Assembly (NCBI GenBank): GCA_902782715.1
Contig: CACZOG010000090.1
Location: 1 to 33,266, forward strand
DNA: 33,266 bases
Source of the DNA: an uncultured Lachnospiraceae bacterium
GTDB taxonomy: Bacteria > Bacillota > Clostridia > Lachnospirales > Lachnospiraceae
Direction: 5' to 3'
The notes under the pieces were generated by a model that had not been told where the DNA came from, did no database searches, and worked only from the letters and a program-made list of their open reading frames with translations. The stretch's first letter is position 1. Every line of letters starts with the position of its first letter. A program made the translations under genes and the position numbers. This document shows positions 1-7,391 of the stretch, piece after piece.

Positions 1-2635
1 AGAGGATATCATCATATTCACATTTCACTATGCTGTCTTCGATTGAAAGTGATATTGCGGATTCAAGGCAGGGCTTAGGATCGCCGGTCTTATAAAACTT
101 AAGTTTTTGTCCGTATTCTGATACGGCATAAGTATCTTTGTTTATAAGAATGATGGAGCTGGCATCGATATCTTCGTCAAGTTTGAAGGTTGCTTCTTTA
201 TCGCCGGTAAGCAGTGAGAAAACGGCGCATTCATCATTATTTATACCAATAATGTATTCCTTGTCGCAGGAAACGGAATAAGGTCCGAAATAGTAAGTGC
301 CGGGAGCGGCACAAACAGCTTTACCGGAAACAAAATCAAATACTTCAAATCCCTGTTCGAAAGCAACGATGCAATTTTTACCGTCACCCACTAAAGAGAA
401 GTTTTTGTTTGATGAAGTGTATTTGTAAGCAACTTCCCCTGTGGCGGTATCATATATTTCTGCCGTATTGCTTCCTGTCGGAATGGTCAGGCATAGATCG
501 CCCGCTTTGTTTATTTCTTTACAATCCTCGTTGATAATGGGGAGTGTCTGTGCTTCATCGATATCATCTATTGTTTTTTTGAAATATGAAGCAATATAAT
601 TGTTGTTTTTCGGCTGGATCAGCAGACCGTTTTCGATAAGATATAAACTGTCGATCTCATAATCGGGGAAAGTATCAAATATGGAAAATCTCCAGAGTCC
701 CGAATTACCCATGTATGATTTGATAACACTGTCTGTTGTGATGAAATCAACATAGTCCCCGTTAAAAGATCCTTTCTGAAGATAGAGTATTTCAGCGGAA
801 TCGGAAAATGAATCGATTAATTCTCCGGATGCAGAGTCCAAAACAAACAGTGTGTTTTTGGATGCCGCGAAAAGGTTTTTTCCGTCTTCGTTTTTATGCA
901 TTAATCTTGCATTTGAACTGAGGGAAGTTTTCCATTCCATATTGCCGGAATACAGATCGTAGCAAAGAATCTGATAATCGGCAGTGAGCAGATTTGAAAG
1001 ATCCGTTATCATAACGGATACGTAATAACAGTCATCGGTAACATATATTTCCTGAATACCGTTAGAGAAGAAATCCCGGCCCGATTCCAGTGTGTTCATC
1101 AGTCTGACATCTCCATCCGACAATCTGATCCGGTAGAAGGCTGTATTATCATTCGGAGTATCTATGGTGAAAAGCAGAGATTCTTTATTCGGAGACATCT
1201 TAATGAAACCGACCGAATACCAGCCGCTGTCCAGTTCAGGCAGGTCGCTGTAAGCATATTCATAAAGTAAAGACAGATTATCTGAGTTGTAAATGTATAT
1301 GCTTCCTGAATCGTATGCGAAAAATATATTATCCTCTTTAAAAGGAACGATATTTGCACTAACGGTATCTCCCGAAGATGAAGTCCGGATGAATTCATCG
1401 GTATTGTTTGGAATATTGTGAGCAACCAGACATTCGGAAGCACTGAATAAAATGGTTTCGCTGTCTATAAATCCCATTATGCGTGAGGAAGTTCCGAAAC
1501 GCGGAGTCGAAGCATTTTCGGTATAAAGCATTTTTCCCGATTCGATATCGTAAACACGGATTATTTTGGCTGTATCAATAACTGCAAGGTATTTATAATC
1601 CGAAGACACATCGAAAGAGAGGATGTTGGAATCGGACTCGTAGACTAATCCGGTTGAATAAGCGGAGTTATCGTAATAAACTTCCAGTGCATTTGTCAGA
1701 GCAAGCTGAGTTTCGGCGGTATAGGGCATGGATTCATCGTCCATGGCGGAAGGCATAACCTGTCTTAATGCATAAAGAGCATCAAGTCTTCTTCCTTTGT
1801 GCATAAGGGAATCAGCGCTGTCAGCGGTAGCTTTTGCATAGTTTATGTGTGTTTCCCTGTATTGTTCGGTCAGATCCTGATTCTTAATCTCCAGTTCCTG
1901 AGCCATAAGGGAGATCCGATTGCTCTGTTCTTTGATCTCATTATTCTGATCAAGGATCATTTCGGACTGGACCATGATCTTAAAGGTCATGGCAAGACAG
2001 ACTGCTGAGAAGAGCAGAAGACCGGCGGCAACACCGCTTATAGCGGATATTGTCCGCTTCATTTTACGCTCTTTGTGACGCTGTTTGAGATCGTCGTAAC
2101 CGAGATCAAAAATGGCTGCGGCAATACGAAGCACCGCATCGTCAAGTTTCTTCTTGATCTCTCTGTTGCTTTTACCGCGGACATCGGCTGCAAGAGGTTC
2201 AACGGAATGAAGCTCGATCTCTTTTGTTCCGTCGGGTTTTGTTACCTCAACTTCCTCTTTTGTTAAAGCCTCGGGGAAAGATTCCCAGGGTTCGCCCTCT
2301 GCGAGAACGGCCAGGATCTTATCACGGCCGTGAAGTTTTATGAATGTTTCTATCTCTCTTTTGCACCATTCCGATTCGGGAAGTCTGGGTGTGCAGATCA
2401 CGATCAGGAAATCCGAAACGATAAGTGCATCGTTTATCTGAGCACTCAGGTCGCTTGAAAGAGGAAGTTCGTCCTGATCTCGGAAGACTCTTTCGATCTT
2501 TTTCTTGCCCGTTGATGAAGTAACTCCTTTGGGCAGTTTAAAAGATTCAAGTTTTTTGTGAAGGTTTATTGCAACGAATTTATCTAGTTCAGTGTGTCTG
2601 TAACTTATAAATGCATCGTATTTCTTATCCGTCAT
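1..2635 (-). CDS. TIR domain - transmembrane - beta-propeller-like protein, 3' end outside window
   Basis: The reading frame is open from the ATG at 2635 to the left edge with no stop, giving 878 codons, so the C-terminus is missing. Residues 4-110 form a TIR domain: it starts with YDAFISYRH, and a WCKRE motif (W90, C91, E94) sits where the catalytic glutamate of NAD-cleaving TIR domains lies. Residues 195-217 are one membrane helix and 222-262 are likely coiled coil. Residues 263-345 form a helical linker of the kind that precedes propellers in TIR/NACHT-WD40 proteins. The rest has repeated beta units such as VYDIESGK, LDSASGEL and YDTATGEV, typical of WD40/PQQ-like propellers. An AAAGGA Shine-Dalgarno lies 10 bases before the ATG. 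The TIR domain should be cytoplasmic and the propeller outside if there is a single crossing. NADase activity or a defence role is inference. It is divergent from yjfB. Confidence 0.88.
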   Translation of the reverse strand, partial: MTDKKYDAFISYRHTELDKFVAINLHKKLESFKLPKGVTSSTGKKKIERVFRDQDELPLSSDLSAQINDALIVSDFLIVICTPRLPESEWCKREIETFIKLHGRDKILAVLAEGEPWESFPEALTKEEVEVTKPDGTKEIELHSVEPLAADVRGKSNREIKKKLDDAVLRIAAAIFDLGYDDLKQRHKERKMKRTISAISGVAAGLLLFSAVCLAMTFKIMVQSEMILDQNNEIKEQSNRISLMAQELEIKNQDLTEQYRETHINYAKATADSADSLMHKGRRLDALYALRQVMPSAMDDESMPYTAETQLALTNALEVYYDNSAYSTGLVYESDSNILSFDVSSDYKYLAVIDTAKIIRVYDIESGKMLYTENASTPRFGTSSRIMGFIDSETILFSASECLVAHNIPNNTDEFIRTSSSGDTVSANIVPFKEDNIFFAYDSGSIYIYNSDNLSLLYEYAYSDLPELDSGWYSVGFIKMSPNKESLLFTIDTPNDNTAFYRIRLSDGDVRLMNTLESGRDFFSNGIQEIYVTDDCYYVSVMITDLSNLLTADYQILCYDLYSGNMEWKTSLSSNARLMHKNEDGKNLFAASKNTLFVLDSASGELIDSFSDSAEILYLQKGSFNGDYVDFITTDSVIKSYMGNSGLWRFSIFDTFPDYEIDSLYLIENGLLIQPKNNNYIASYFKKTIDDIDEAQTLPIINEDCKEINKAGDLCLTIPTGSNTAEIYDTATGEVAYKYTSSNKNFSLVGDGKNCIVAFEQGFEVFDFVSGKAVCAAPGTYYFGPYSVSCDKEYIIGINNDECAVFSLLTGDKEATFKLDEDIDASSIILINKDTYAVSEYGQKLKFYKTGDPKPCLESAISLSIEDSIVKCEYDDIL

Positions 2636-2687
2636 TTTGTAAAAATCCTTTCCGGAGAATATCCCTTTTTATACTCTCATCCTATAG

Positions 2688-2696
2688 ATAATACCA
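2688..2696 (-). promoter_or_regulatory. Extended -10 promoter for the TIR gene
   Basis: Read on the minus strand, the site is TGG followed by TATTAT, an extended -10 about 53 bases before the TIR start codon. The -35 region at 2711-2716 (TTTAAT) is weak, as is common when TG-extension is present. It diverges from the yjfB promoter, whose -10 lies about 80 bases away. The assignment rests on sequence match only. Confidence 0.5.
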
Positions 2697-2772
2697 TATT
2701 ATCCATAAAAATTAAACCGACATACACTATATATACGTATCAAAAAAACATATTTATTGTTTGTTTTTGCTA

Positions 2773-2781
2773 TGGTATAAT
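2773..2781 (+). promoter_or_regulatory. Extended -10 promoter for the yjfB unit
   Basis: TGG-TATAAT gives a perfect -10 hexamer (2776-2781) with a TG extension, 32 bases before the yjfB ATG. No good -35 lies at 17 bp (TTTATT at 2753-2758). The same nine bases recur before the genes at 12674 and 19138. Confidence 0.6.
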
Positions 2782-2813
2782 AAACCATAATTTAAAGGGG
2801 AGGGGTGAAGCAT

Positions 2814-3005
2814 ATGGATATAGCTGCATTATCGATGGCAATGTCACAGGAAAAGATAATGAACGAGGTCGGAACCGCAATGTTAAGGAACGCTCTGGAC
2901 GTTCAGGAAGATGTCGGCGAAGAAGTAGTGGAAATGATCGATTCGGCTGCTTTGGAAAGAAGCGTGAATCCCTCGGTAGGTAGTGTTTTGGATATAACGG
3001 TTTGA
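2814..3005 (+). CDS. yjfB: YjfB-family putative motility protein
   Basis: This 63-residue protein matches the YjfB family (putative motility protein). It starts with MDIAALSMAMSQ and ends with the family-like segment ALERSVNPSVGSVLDITV. The ATG at 2814 is preferred over an in-frame GTG at 2805 because the purine-rich site at 2798-2804 is well spaced only from the ATG. It is largely helical and has no signal peptide or membrane segment, so it is probably cytoplasmic. The family takes its name from association with motility genes; no biochemical activity is established to my knowledge, and no flagellar gene is visible here. It opens a short unit with two small membrane proteins and is divergent from the TIR gene. 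Confidence 0.85.
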   Translation: MDIAALSMAMSQEKIMNEVGTAMLRNALDVQEDVGEEVVEMIDSAALERSVNPSVGSVLDITV

Positions 3006-3062
3006 TAACGCATAGTGCTGTTTAAGGCACGTGCAAAGGCATGAATTTTGGGAGGGAGAAAG

Positions 3063-3473
3063 ATGGCTTGTTTTTTGGTGCCCGGTACTGAAGCGATAGT
3101 GACAACGATCGTTACTCAGGCAGTTAAGGCTAAAGAAAAGAAAGACAGTAAGAAATACATTGAAGGCGAAGTCCATGAAAACACGGTCGTAACGAAGTTT
3201 TCGACAAAGCTCGGATGGCTTAACAAAATGCTCTGGGGCGGAAGTGCTCTGCTCGCATTTGAGCATATCTGGCACGGAGAGGTTATTCCCGTATTTCCTT
3301 TTCTTACCGCAGTAAAAGAAGGAGAGACGCTCGGAATGTTAAAGGAAATGGGAACTGCGGGCGTAGGCATGGCGGTTCTTGTTACTTCTGCATGGGTCGG
3401 CATGGTTCTGGTTTCTTCTGCCATTGAAAAAAGAAAAGCGGAAAATACCGAAGAGAATAAAGCGGAGGCATAA
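3063..3473 (+). CDS. Small conserved-looking membrane protein, function unknown
   Basis: This is a 136-residue protein of no family I can name. The start at 3063 is supported by GGGAGGGAG at 3050-3058; an upstream in-frame TTG at 3048 lacks a site. The first 20 residues are hydrophobic to amphipathic, followed by a lysine-rich stretch (21-31). Two further hydrophobic segments lie near 52-68 and 102-120, and the tail is charged and rich in Glu and Lys. It is 57 bases after yjfB, and the Shine-Dalgarno of the next gene lies inside its last codons, so the three genes are probably co-transcribed and the two membrane proteins may act together. That partnership is inferred from context only. Confidence 0.75.
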   Translation: MACFLVPGTEAIVTTIVTQAVKAKEKKDSKKYIEGEVHENTVVTKFSTKLGWLNKMLWGGSALLAFEHIWHGEVIPVFPFLTAVKEGETLGMLKEMGTAGVGMAVLVTSAWVGMVLVSSAIEKRKAENTEENKAEA

Positions 3474-3475
3474 TT

Positions 3476-3787
3476 ATGACATTATTGATTACTGTTTTCG
3501 CCGCAGTTATCGCTACCGTTTTATGGTATGTAAATTTAAACAAAAGCGACATGAAACTCGGCACACTCGCACTTATGTACTGGGGTGCATCGCTTATGTG
3601 GTTTGTTGATGCGATCTTTGAATATGCCGAACTCGGAGCCGAATTTTTCACTCCGGCACTGGAAGATATGATAAACGATTCTTATTTGGGACTCTGCGTT
3701 GTTGCACTCGGCCTTATCATCTGGCTTATTGTTTTATTCGTTAAGGATCCCAAAGGCCTCATAAGAAAGAAACTTATGAAGAATTAG
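3476..3787 (+). CDS. Small three-helix membrane protein, function unknown
   Basis: This 103-residue hydrophobic protein has predicted membrane helices near residues 1-17, 28-48 and 72-92 and a short basic C-terminal tail (KDPKGLIRKKLMKN). The ATG is two bases after the preceding stop, and its GGAGG (3464-3468) sits within the upstream gene, which implies translational coupling. I do not recognise a family. A strong terminator begins 23 bases after the stop, so this is the last gene of the yjfB unit. A small membrane complex with the preceding protein is plausible but unproven. Confidence 0.75.
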   Translation: MTLLITVFAAVIATVLWYVNLNKSDMKLGTLALMYWGASLMWFVDAIFEYAELGAEFFTPALEDMINDSYLGLCVVALGLIIWLIVLFVKDPKGLIRKKLMKN

Positions 3788-3810
3788 TTTTTATGTGATT
3801 AAAGAGATAA

Positions 3811-3846
3811 AAATAACATTGCGTAAAAACAATGTTATTTTTTTAT
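3811..3846 (+). terminator. Intrinsic terminator after the yjfB unit
   Basis: An 11-bp perfect stem pairs AAATAACATTG (3811-3821) with CAATGTTATTT (3830-3840) around an 8-base loop, followed by a run of T. It closes the yjfB unit and separates it from larB. Confidence 0.85.
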
Positions 3847-3865
3847 AAAAAGAACGGAATACTTA

Positions 3866-4639
3866 ATGAAAAGCGATCTAAAAAAACTTCTGGAAGATGT
3901 AAAAGAAAACAGAATATCAATAGACGAAGCAATTCTTCGGATAAAAAAAGAACCATTCGAAGATATTGATTTTGCAAAAGTCGATGCTCACAGGAAACAC
4001 CGTCAGGGTGCGAACGAGGTTATTTACGGAGAAGGCAAAACTTCGGATCAGATCGTTAAAATAGCCGAAACGCTTATTTCTTATAATAACGGCGGAGTTC
4101 TGATCACCCGCATATCAAAGGAAAAAGCGGACCTTGTCGGAAAGAATTTCGAATCGCAAAAAGATCTGGAATGGAAATATTTCGACAACTGCAGGATCGG
4201 AATCCTGGGAAACTCTCATCCTGTTGATGTTCAGGGAAATATTGTTGTGGTAACCGGAGGAACGAGCGACATTCCTGTTGCCGAGGAAGCTGCGGTTACT
4301 GCCGAATTCCTGGGAAACAAAGTTGTAAGAATATATGATGTGGGAGTTTCCGGACTTCACAGACTTCTTGCGCACATGGATGAGATAATGGGTGCATCGG
4401 TTATAATCGCGATAGCGGGAATGGAAGGCGCGCTTGCAAGCGTTGTAGGCGGTCTGGCAGACTGCCCTGTCATAGCGGTACCTACCAGTGTTGGATACGG
4501 GGCTTCATTTGAGGGACTTTCAGCCTTGCTTTCAATGCTTAATTCCTGCGCAAGCGGAGTTACGGTTGTAAATATCGATAACGGTTTCGGAGCCGGTTAT
4601 TCGGCGAGTATGATAAATCATATGGGGGATGCAAAATGA
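3866..4639 (+). CDS. larB: LarB, nickel-pincer cofactor biosynthesis (AIR-carboxylase-related)
   Basis: This 257-residue protein matches LarB, the cytoplasmic enzyme that carboxylates the pyridinium ring of nicotinic acid adenine dinucleotide and splits the dinucleotide to give P2CMN, the first step to the nickel-pincer (NPN) cofactor. The C-terminal half is PurE-like: VVTGGTSDIPVAEEAAVTA, then GVSGLHRLL, IAIAGMEGALASVVGGL and PVIAVPTSVGYGASFEGL. The length is normal for the family. The Shine-Dalgarno is poor (ACGGAAT), so expression may be modest. The stop overlaps the larC start as ATGA. Neither larE nor a LarA-type user enzyme is in the window. Confidence 0.93.
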   Translation: MKSDLKKLLEDVKENRISIDEAILRIKKEPFEDIDFAKVDAHRKHRQGANEVIYGEGKTSDQIVKIAETLISYNNGGVLITRISKEKADLVGKNFESQKDLEWKYFDNCRIGILGNSHPVDVQGNIVVVTGGTSDIPVAEEAAVTAEFLGNKVVRIYDVGVSGLHRLLAHMDEIMGASVIIAIAGMEGALASVVGGLADCPVIAVPTSVGYGASFEGLSALLSMLNSCASGVTVVNIDNGFGAGYSASMINHMGDAK

Positions 4640-5937
4640 GAACTCTTTACTTTGACTGTTCCATGGGAGCTGCGGGGGATATGCTGACTGCGGCACTTTA
4701 TGAGCTTTTGGATGATAAAGAAAGTTTTATCACAAAGATAAATGATATCGGACTTGAGAATGTTAAGATCGAGGCTTTGGCATCGAGCAAATGCGGTATT
4801 GTCGGAACACATATGAATGTGCTCATCGACGGCGTGAGCGAGGAAGATCTTATGCATGAACATGAGCATCATCATGAACATGAGCACTGCCATGAGGCCT
4901 GCGAAGAGGACCATCATCATGAGGATCATGAGCACCATCATGACCACGAACATGATGAACATCATCACGATCATGACCATCATCACCATCACGAGCATCA
5001 TCATGCATCGATGGCGGACATTGAGAATATAATCAGCAATCTTCGCATTCCCGAAAAGGTCAAAGAAGATTCTGTCAATGTTTACAAACTTATTGCCAAC
5101 GCAGAGAGCATTGCTCACGGAAAGGAAGTAAGCGAAATTCATTTCCATGAGGTCGGAAAAATGGATGCTGTTGCAGATGTTGTTTCCGTATGCTTTCTTA
5201 TGAATGAATTAAAGGCGGATAAGGTCATTGCTTCGCCCGTTAATGTAGGAGGCGGCCATGTACACTGCGCACACGGAATCCTTCCCGTTCCCGCACCCGC
5301 TACCGCAACGATCCTTAAAGAAGTTCCCATCTATTCGGGACATATCAAGAGTGAACTCTGCACACCGACGGGAGCTGCTCTTTTAAAATATTTTGTAAAT
5401 GAATTTGCCGAAATGCCTGTTATGAAAGTTGATAAGATCGGCTACGGAATGGGAAAGAAGGATTTTGAACAGGCCAACTGCGTAAGGGTTATGCTAGGTG
5501 AAACAAGCGAAGCACTTGATACTGTAAGTGAACTTTCATGCAATGTGGATGATATGACTGCCGAGCGGATCGCATATGCCGCAGAGAAACTTTTTGAAGC
5601 AGGGGCTCTGGAAGTATATACGATTCCAGTAGGAATGAAGAAGTCAAGACCGGGGATCCTTTTATGCGTTATGTGCAGAGAAGATAAAAAAGAAGAGATC
5701 ATGTCGCTTATCTTTAAGCACACGACAACACTCGGAATCCGCGAGAACATTTCGAAACGCTATATCTTAAAAAGAGAGATAATAAAGAAAGAAACACCTT
5801 TCGGAGAGGTAAGGATAAAACACTCCGAAGGTTATGGAATAAAAAGGGATAAATACGAATATGAGGACATTGCGCGAATAGCAGACGCGAACGGTTTATC
5901 CATCGAAGAAACGGTCAGAATGCTTGATAACATGTAA
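4636..5937 (+). CDS. larC: LarC, nickel-pincer cofactor cyclometallase with His-rich insert
   Basis: This 433-residue protein matches LarC, which installs nickel into the pincer cofactor with CTP. The N-terminus MRTLYFDCSMGAAGDM is a family hallmark; later motifs include HFHEVGKMDAVADV, PVPAPATATIL and CTPTGAALL. Residues 74-123 are a metal-binding-looking insert with 29 histidines plus Asp and Glu, suited to nickel storage or delivery. In Lactiplantibacillus plantarum LarC is made by ribosomal frameshifting across two frames; here it is a single unbroken frame. It overlaps larB by four bases and is 24 bases from the next gene, so the four genes 3866-7183 may be one unit. Confidence 0.93.
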   Translation: MRTLYFDCSMGAAGDMLTAALYELLDDKESFITKINDIGLENVKIEALASSKCGIVGTHMNVLIDGVSEEDLMHEHEHHHEHEHCHEACEEDHHHEDHEHHHDHEHDEHHHDHDHHHHHEHHHASMADIENIISNLRIPEKVKEDSVNVYKLIANAESIAHGKEVSEIHFHEVGKMDAVADVVSVCFLMNELKADKVIASPVNVGGGHVHCAHGILPVPAPATATILKEVPIYSGHIKSELCTPTGAALLKYFVNEFAEMPVMKVDKIGYGMGKKDFEQANCVRVMLGETSEALDTVSELSCNVDDMTAERIAYAAEKLFEAGALEVYTIPVGMKKSRPGILLCVMCREDKKEEIMSLIFKHTTTLGIRENISKRYILKREIIKKETPFGEVRIKHSEGYGIKRDKYEYEDIARIADANGLSIEETVRMLDNM

Positions 5938-5961
5938 GGGTGTTGCTGAAGGGAGGATTAA

Positions 5962-6585
5962 ATGGACAATTTCTGGGGAAGTTTAAGATCTTATTTCCTT
6001 GCGATCCTGATTTTACTTATCGGAGGCGGTGGATTTGCATATCTTACGTTTTATGCCGCCAAACCCGAAGATCTGCCGGAACTTACCGATATATCGCCCG
6101 AGACGGGATATAACTGGGAGAACCTGACAGATGATATGTATGTTACGTTAAATACAAAGAATGTTATGGGATACTATTATTATTCTCTGGATAAGGACGG
6201 GGATGAAACTCAGAGAATATATCTTTTCTATGATACTTACAAAGTTACGTACAATCATGTGATCGCAGTTTTAGTCGATGCGAAGGATTTCGATAAATAC
6301 AACAAACTGATGGGCAGCGAGAAGGAATATCTAAGCAGGATCTCGATCACGAATTATGCCTGCAAAATGTCTGCGGGAGAACTTATGGCCTGCAGAAACA
6401 ACATGTTAAGCTGGGGTATCGATGATGTTGAAGAGCTTGATGAAATGATCATTCCCTATATCATCAGACCCAGGGAAAGTTCATTTGACTTAAGGATCCC
6501 GAAAATTGCCTCAATAGTTGCCATGGCCTTAGGTGCGATACTTCTTGTGGGAAGCATTCTCGGATCGATCTTTAACAGATATTAG
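5962..6585 (+). CDS. Two-TM protein with central extracytoplasmic domain, function unknown
   Basis: This 207-residue protein has a membrane helix near residues 12-30, a soluble middle rich in Tyr and Asp, and a second helix near 181-203. The middle is probably extracytoplasmic. It resembles a Lachnospiraceae-type domain-of-unknown-function membrane protein, but I cannot name the family with confidence. It lies 24 bases after larC with a GGGAGG site, so it is probably co-transcribed with larBC, yet nothing in it suggests nickel chemistry (no His- or Cys-rich motif). A lipoprotein gene follows after 64 bases. Confidence 0.8.
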   Translation: MDNFWGSLRSYFLAILILLIGGGGFAYLTFYAAKPEDLPELTDISPETGYNWENLTDDMYVTLNTKNVMGYYYYSLDKDGDETQRIYLFYDTYKVTYNHVIAVLVDAKDFDKYNKLMGSEKEYLSRISITNYACKMSAGELMACRNNMLSWGIDDVEELDEMIIPYIIRPRESSFDLRIPKIASIVAMALGAILLVGSILGSIFNRY

Positions 6586-6649
6586 AAATAACCATAAAAA
6601 AGTACTTCCCAAACGTGTCTTTTTCGAAAGATACGTCAGGGAGGATAAA

Positions 6650-7183
6650 ATGAAAAAACTGAAAACCATTATTTTAATATTTACGTGTTTACTGATCATT
6701 CCGGTCATGCTTACGGCATGCGGCAAAAAGGAAGAACTTCCGGAATTCAGCGATGAAACAATGTTCACTTTAAGGATTTACCAGCCATGGTTTTACGAAT
6801 CCTTGCATTACACGCTTCAAAGCGACGGAACGCTGATAGTTTTGTATTACGATACCGAACTTGGCAGGGAAACACTTTCCGATGAGAGAATGAAAAAGAT
6901 CAAAAAGATATTCTCTCCCGAAAAAGTTTACAAGATGAATGTCGGTAAAGAAGACGAAAGAACCGACGGTACATCGCGATATATCATTCTTTATGATTCA
7001 AACGGTAATGAGATCGAAATAGGCGGATACGAACTTAAGGGCGGCGCCGGATTCAACTCATATTTTTACGATCTGTACGCACTGATGGAAGATGATTATA
7101 CCAAACAGTTTTCTGACATCCTTGATGAGTGCAACCGGGAATGTACCACCTATAGGGATAAATATATGAATCCGATTCCATGA
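6650..7183 (+). CDS. Putative lipoprotein, function unknown
   Basis: This 177-residue protein has a clear lipoprotein signal: MKKLK, a hydrophobic core, then LTAC with the lipidated cysteine at residue 24. The ATG at 6650 has AGGGAGG at 6638-6644; longer in-frame extensions would overlap the upstream gene and remove the signal peptide from the N-terminus. The mature part is charged, with an FTLRIYQPW segment and several aromatic beta-like stretches, and no recognised domain. It sits between the two-TM gene and the thiamine riboswitch promoter, which begins 10 bases after its stop. It is likely anchored on the outer face of the membrane. Confidence 0.8.
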   Translation: MKKLKTIILIFTCLLIIPVMLTACGKKEELPEFSDETMFTLRIYQPWFYESLHYTLQSDGTLIVLYYDTELGRETLSDERMKKIKKIFSPEKVYKMNVGKEDERTDGTSRYIILYDSNGNEIEIGGYELKGGAGFNSYFYDLYALMEDDYTKQFSDILDECNRECTTYRDKYMNPIP

Positions 7184-7193
7184 TAATTTTCGC

Positions 7194-7222
7194 TTGTATT
7201 TGTAAATATATTCTGATATATT
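7194..7222 (+). promoter_or_regulatory. Sigma-A-type promoter of the thiamine operon
   Basis: TTGTAT (7194-7199), a 17-bp spacer and TATATT (7217-7222), with TGA just before the -10. The expected start near 7229 places the TPP riboswitch at the front of the transcript. Confidence 0.7.
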
Positions 7223-7239
7223 ATTAAAAGTTTAAATAA

Positions 7240-7330
7240 ACAGGGGAGCTTGTTTGACAGGCTGAGAGGAAGTTTATAACTTCGACCCTTTAACCTGATA
7301 CGGATAATGCCGTCGTAGGAAGTCATATTC
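7240..7330 (+). ncRNA. TPP (Thi-box) riboswitch aptamer
   Basis: The conserved TPP aptamer blocks are present in order: AGGGGAGC (7242-7249), GCTGAGAGG (7261-7269), GACCCTTTAACCTGAT (7284-7299), GGATAATGCC (7302-7311) and CGTAGGAAGT (7314-7323). The last differs slightly from the usual GTAGGGA. CGG and CCG around 7301-7312 form the P5-like helix. I could not draw a convincing classical P1, so exact ends are approximate. TPP binding should switch off thiD-thiC-thiW-thiM-thiE through the terminator directly downstream. Confidence 0.95.
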
Positions 7331-7340
7331 GAAGTTTGTT

Positions 7341-7372
7341 AAAGACGGCATTTGACTGCCGTCTTTTTTATT
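7341..7372 (+). terminator. Riboswitch-controlled terminator with overlapping antiterminator
   Basis: AAAGACGGCA (7341-7350) pairs with TGCCGTCTTT (7357-7366), followed by T-rich sequence. The same left arm, GACGGCATT (7344-7352), can instead pair over 9 bp with AATGCCGTC (7306-7314) inside the aptamer. TPP binding would hold 7306-7314 in the aptamer and free the terminator. Confidence 0.85.
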
Positions 7373-7391
7373 TTGCTTAAGGAGGTTTGAC

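Noticed and set aside
2594..2983. An open frame of 129 codons across the divergent region and yjfB
   Set aside because: It crosses the promoter and overlaps yjfB in another frame, has no ribosome site, and gives a low-complexity basic tail.
2883..3424. Minus-strand frames of 130 and 102 codons
   Set aside because: They are opposite-strand shadows of yjfB and the membrane pair, with no ribosome site and no protein family match.
4855..5004. CAT/GAC-rich tract as a DNA repeat array or recombination site
   Set aside because: It is in frame, encodes His, Glu and Asp in LarC, and has no regular unit length or flanking repeats.
4618..5148. Minus-strand frame with a Met/Val-rich protein
   Set aside because: The Met-rich sequence is the antisense reading of the CAT-rich histidine repeat in larC.
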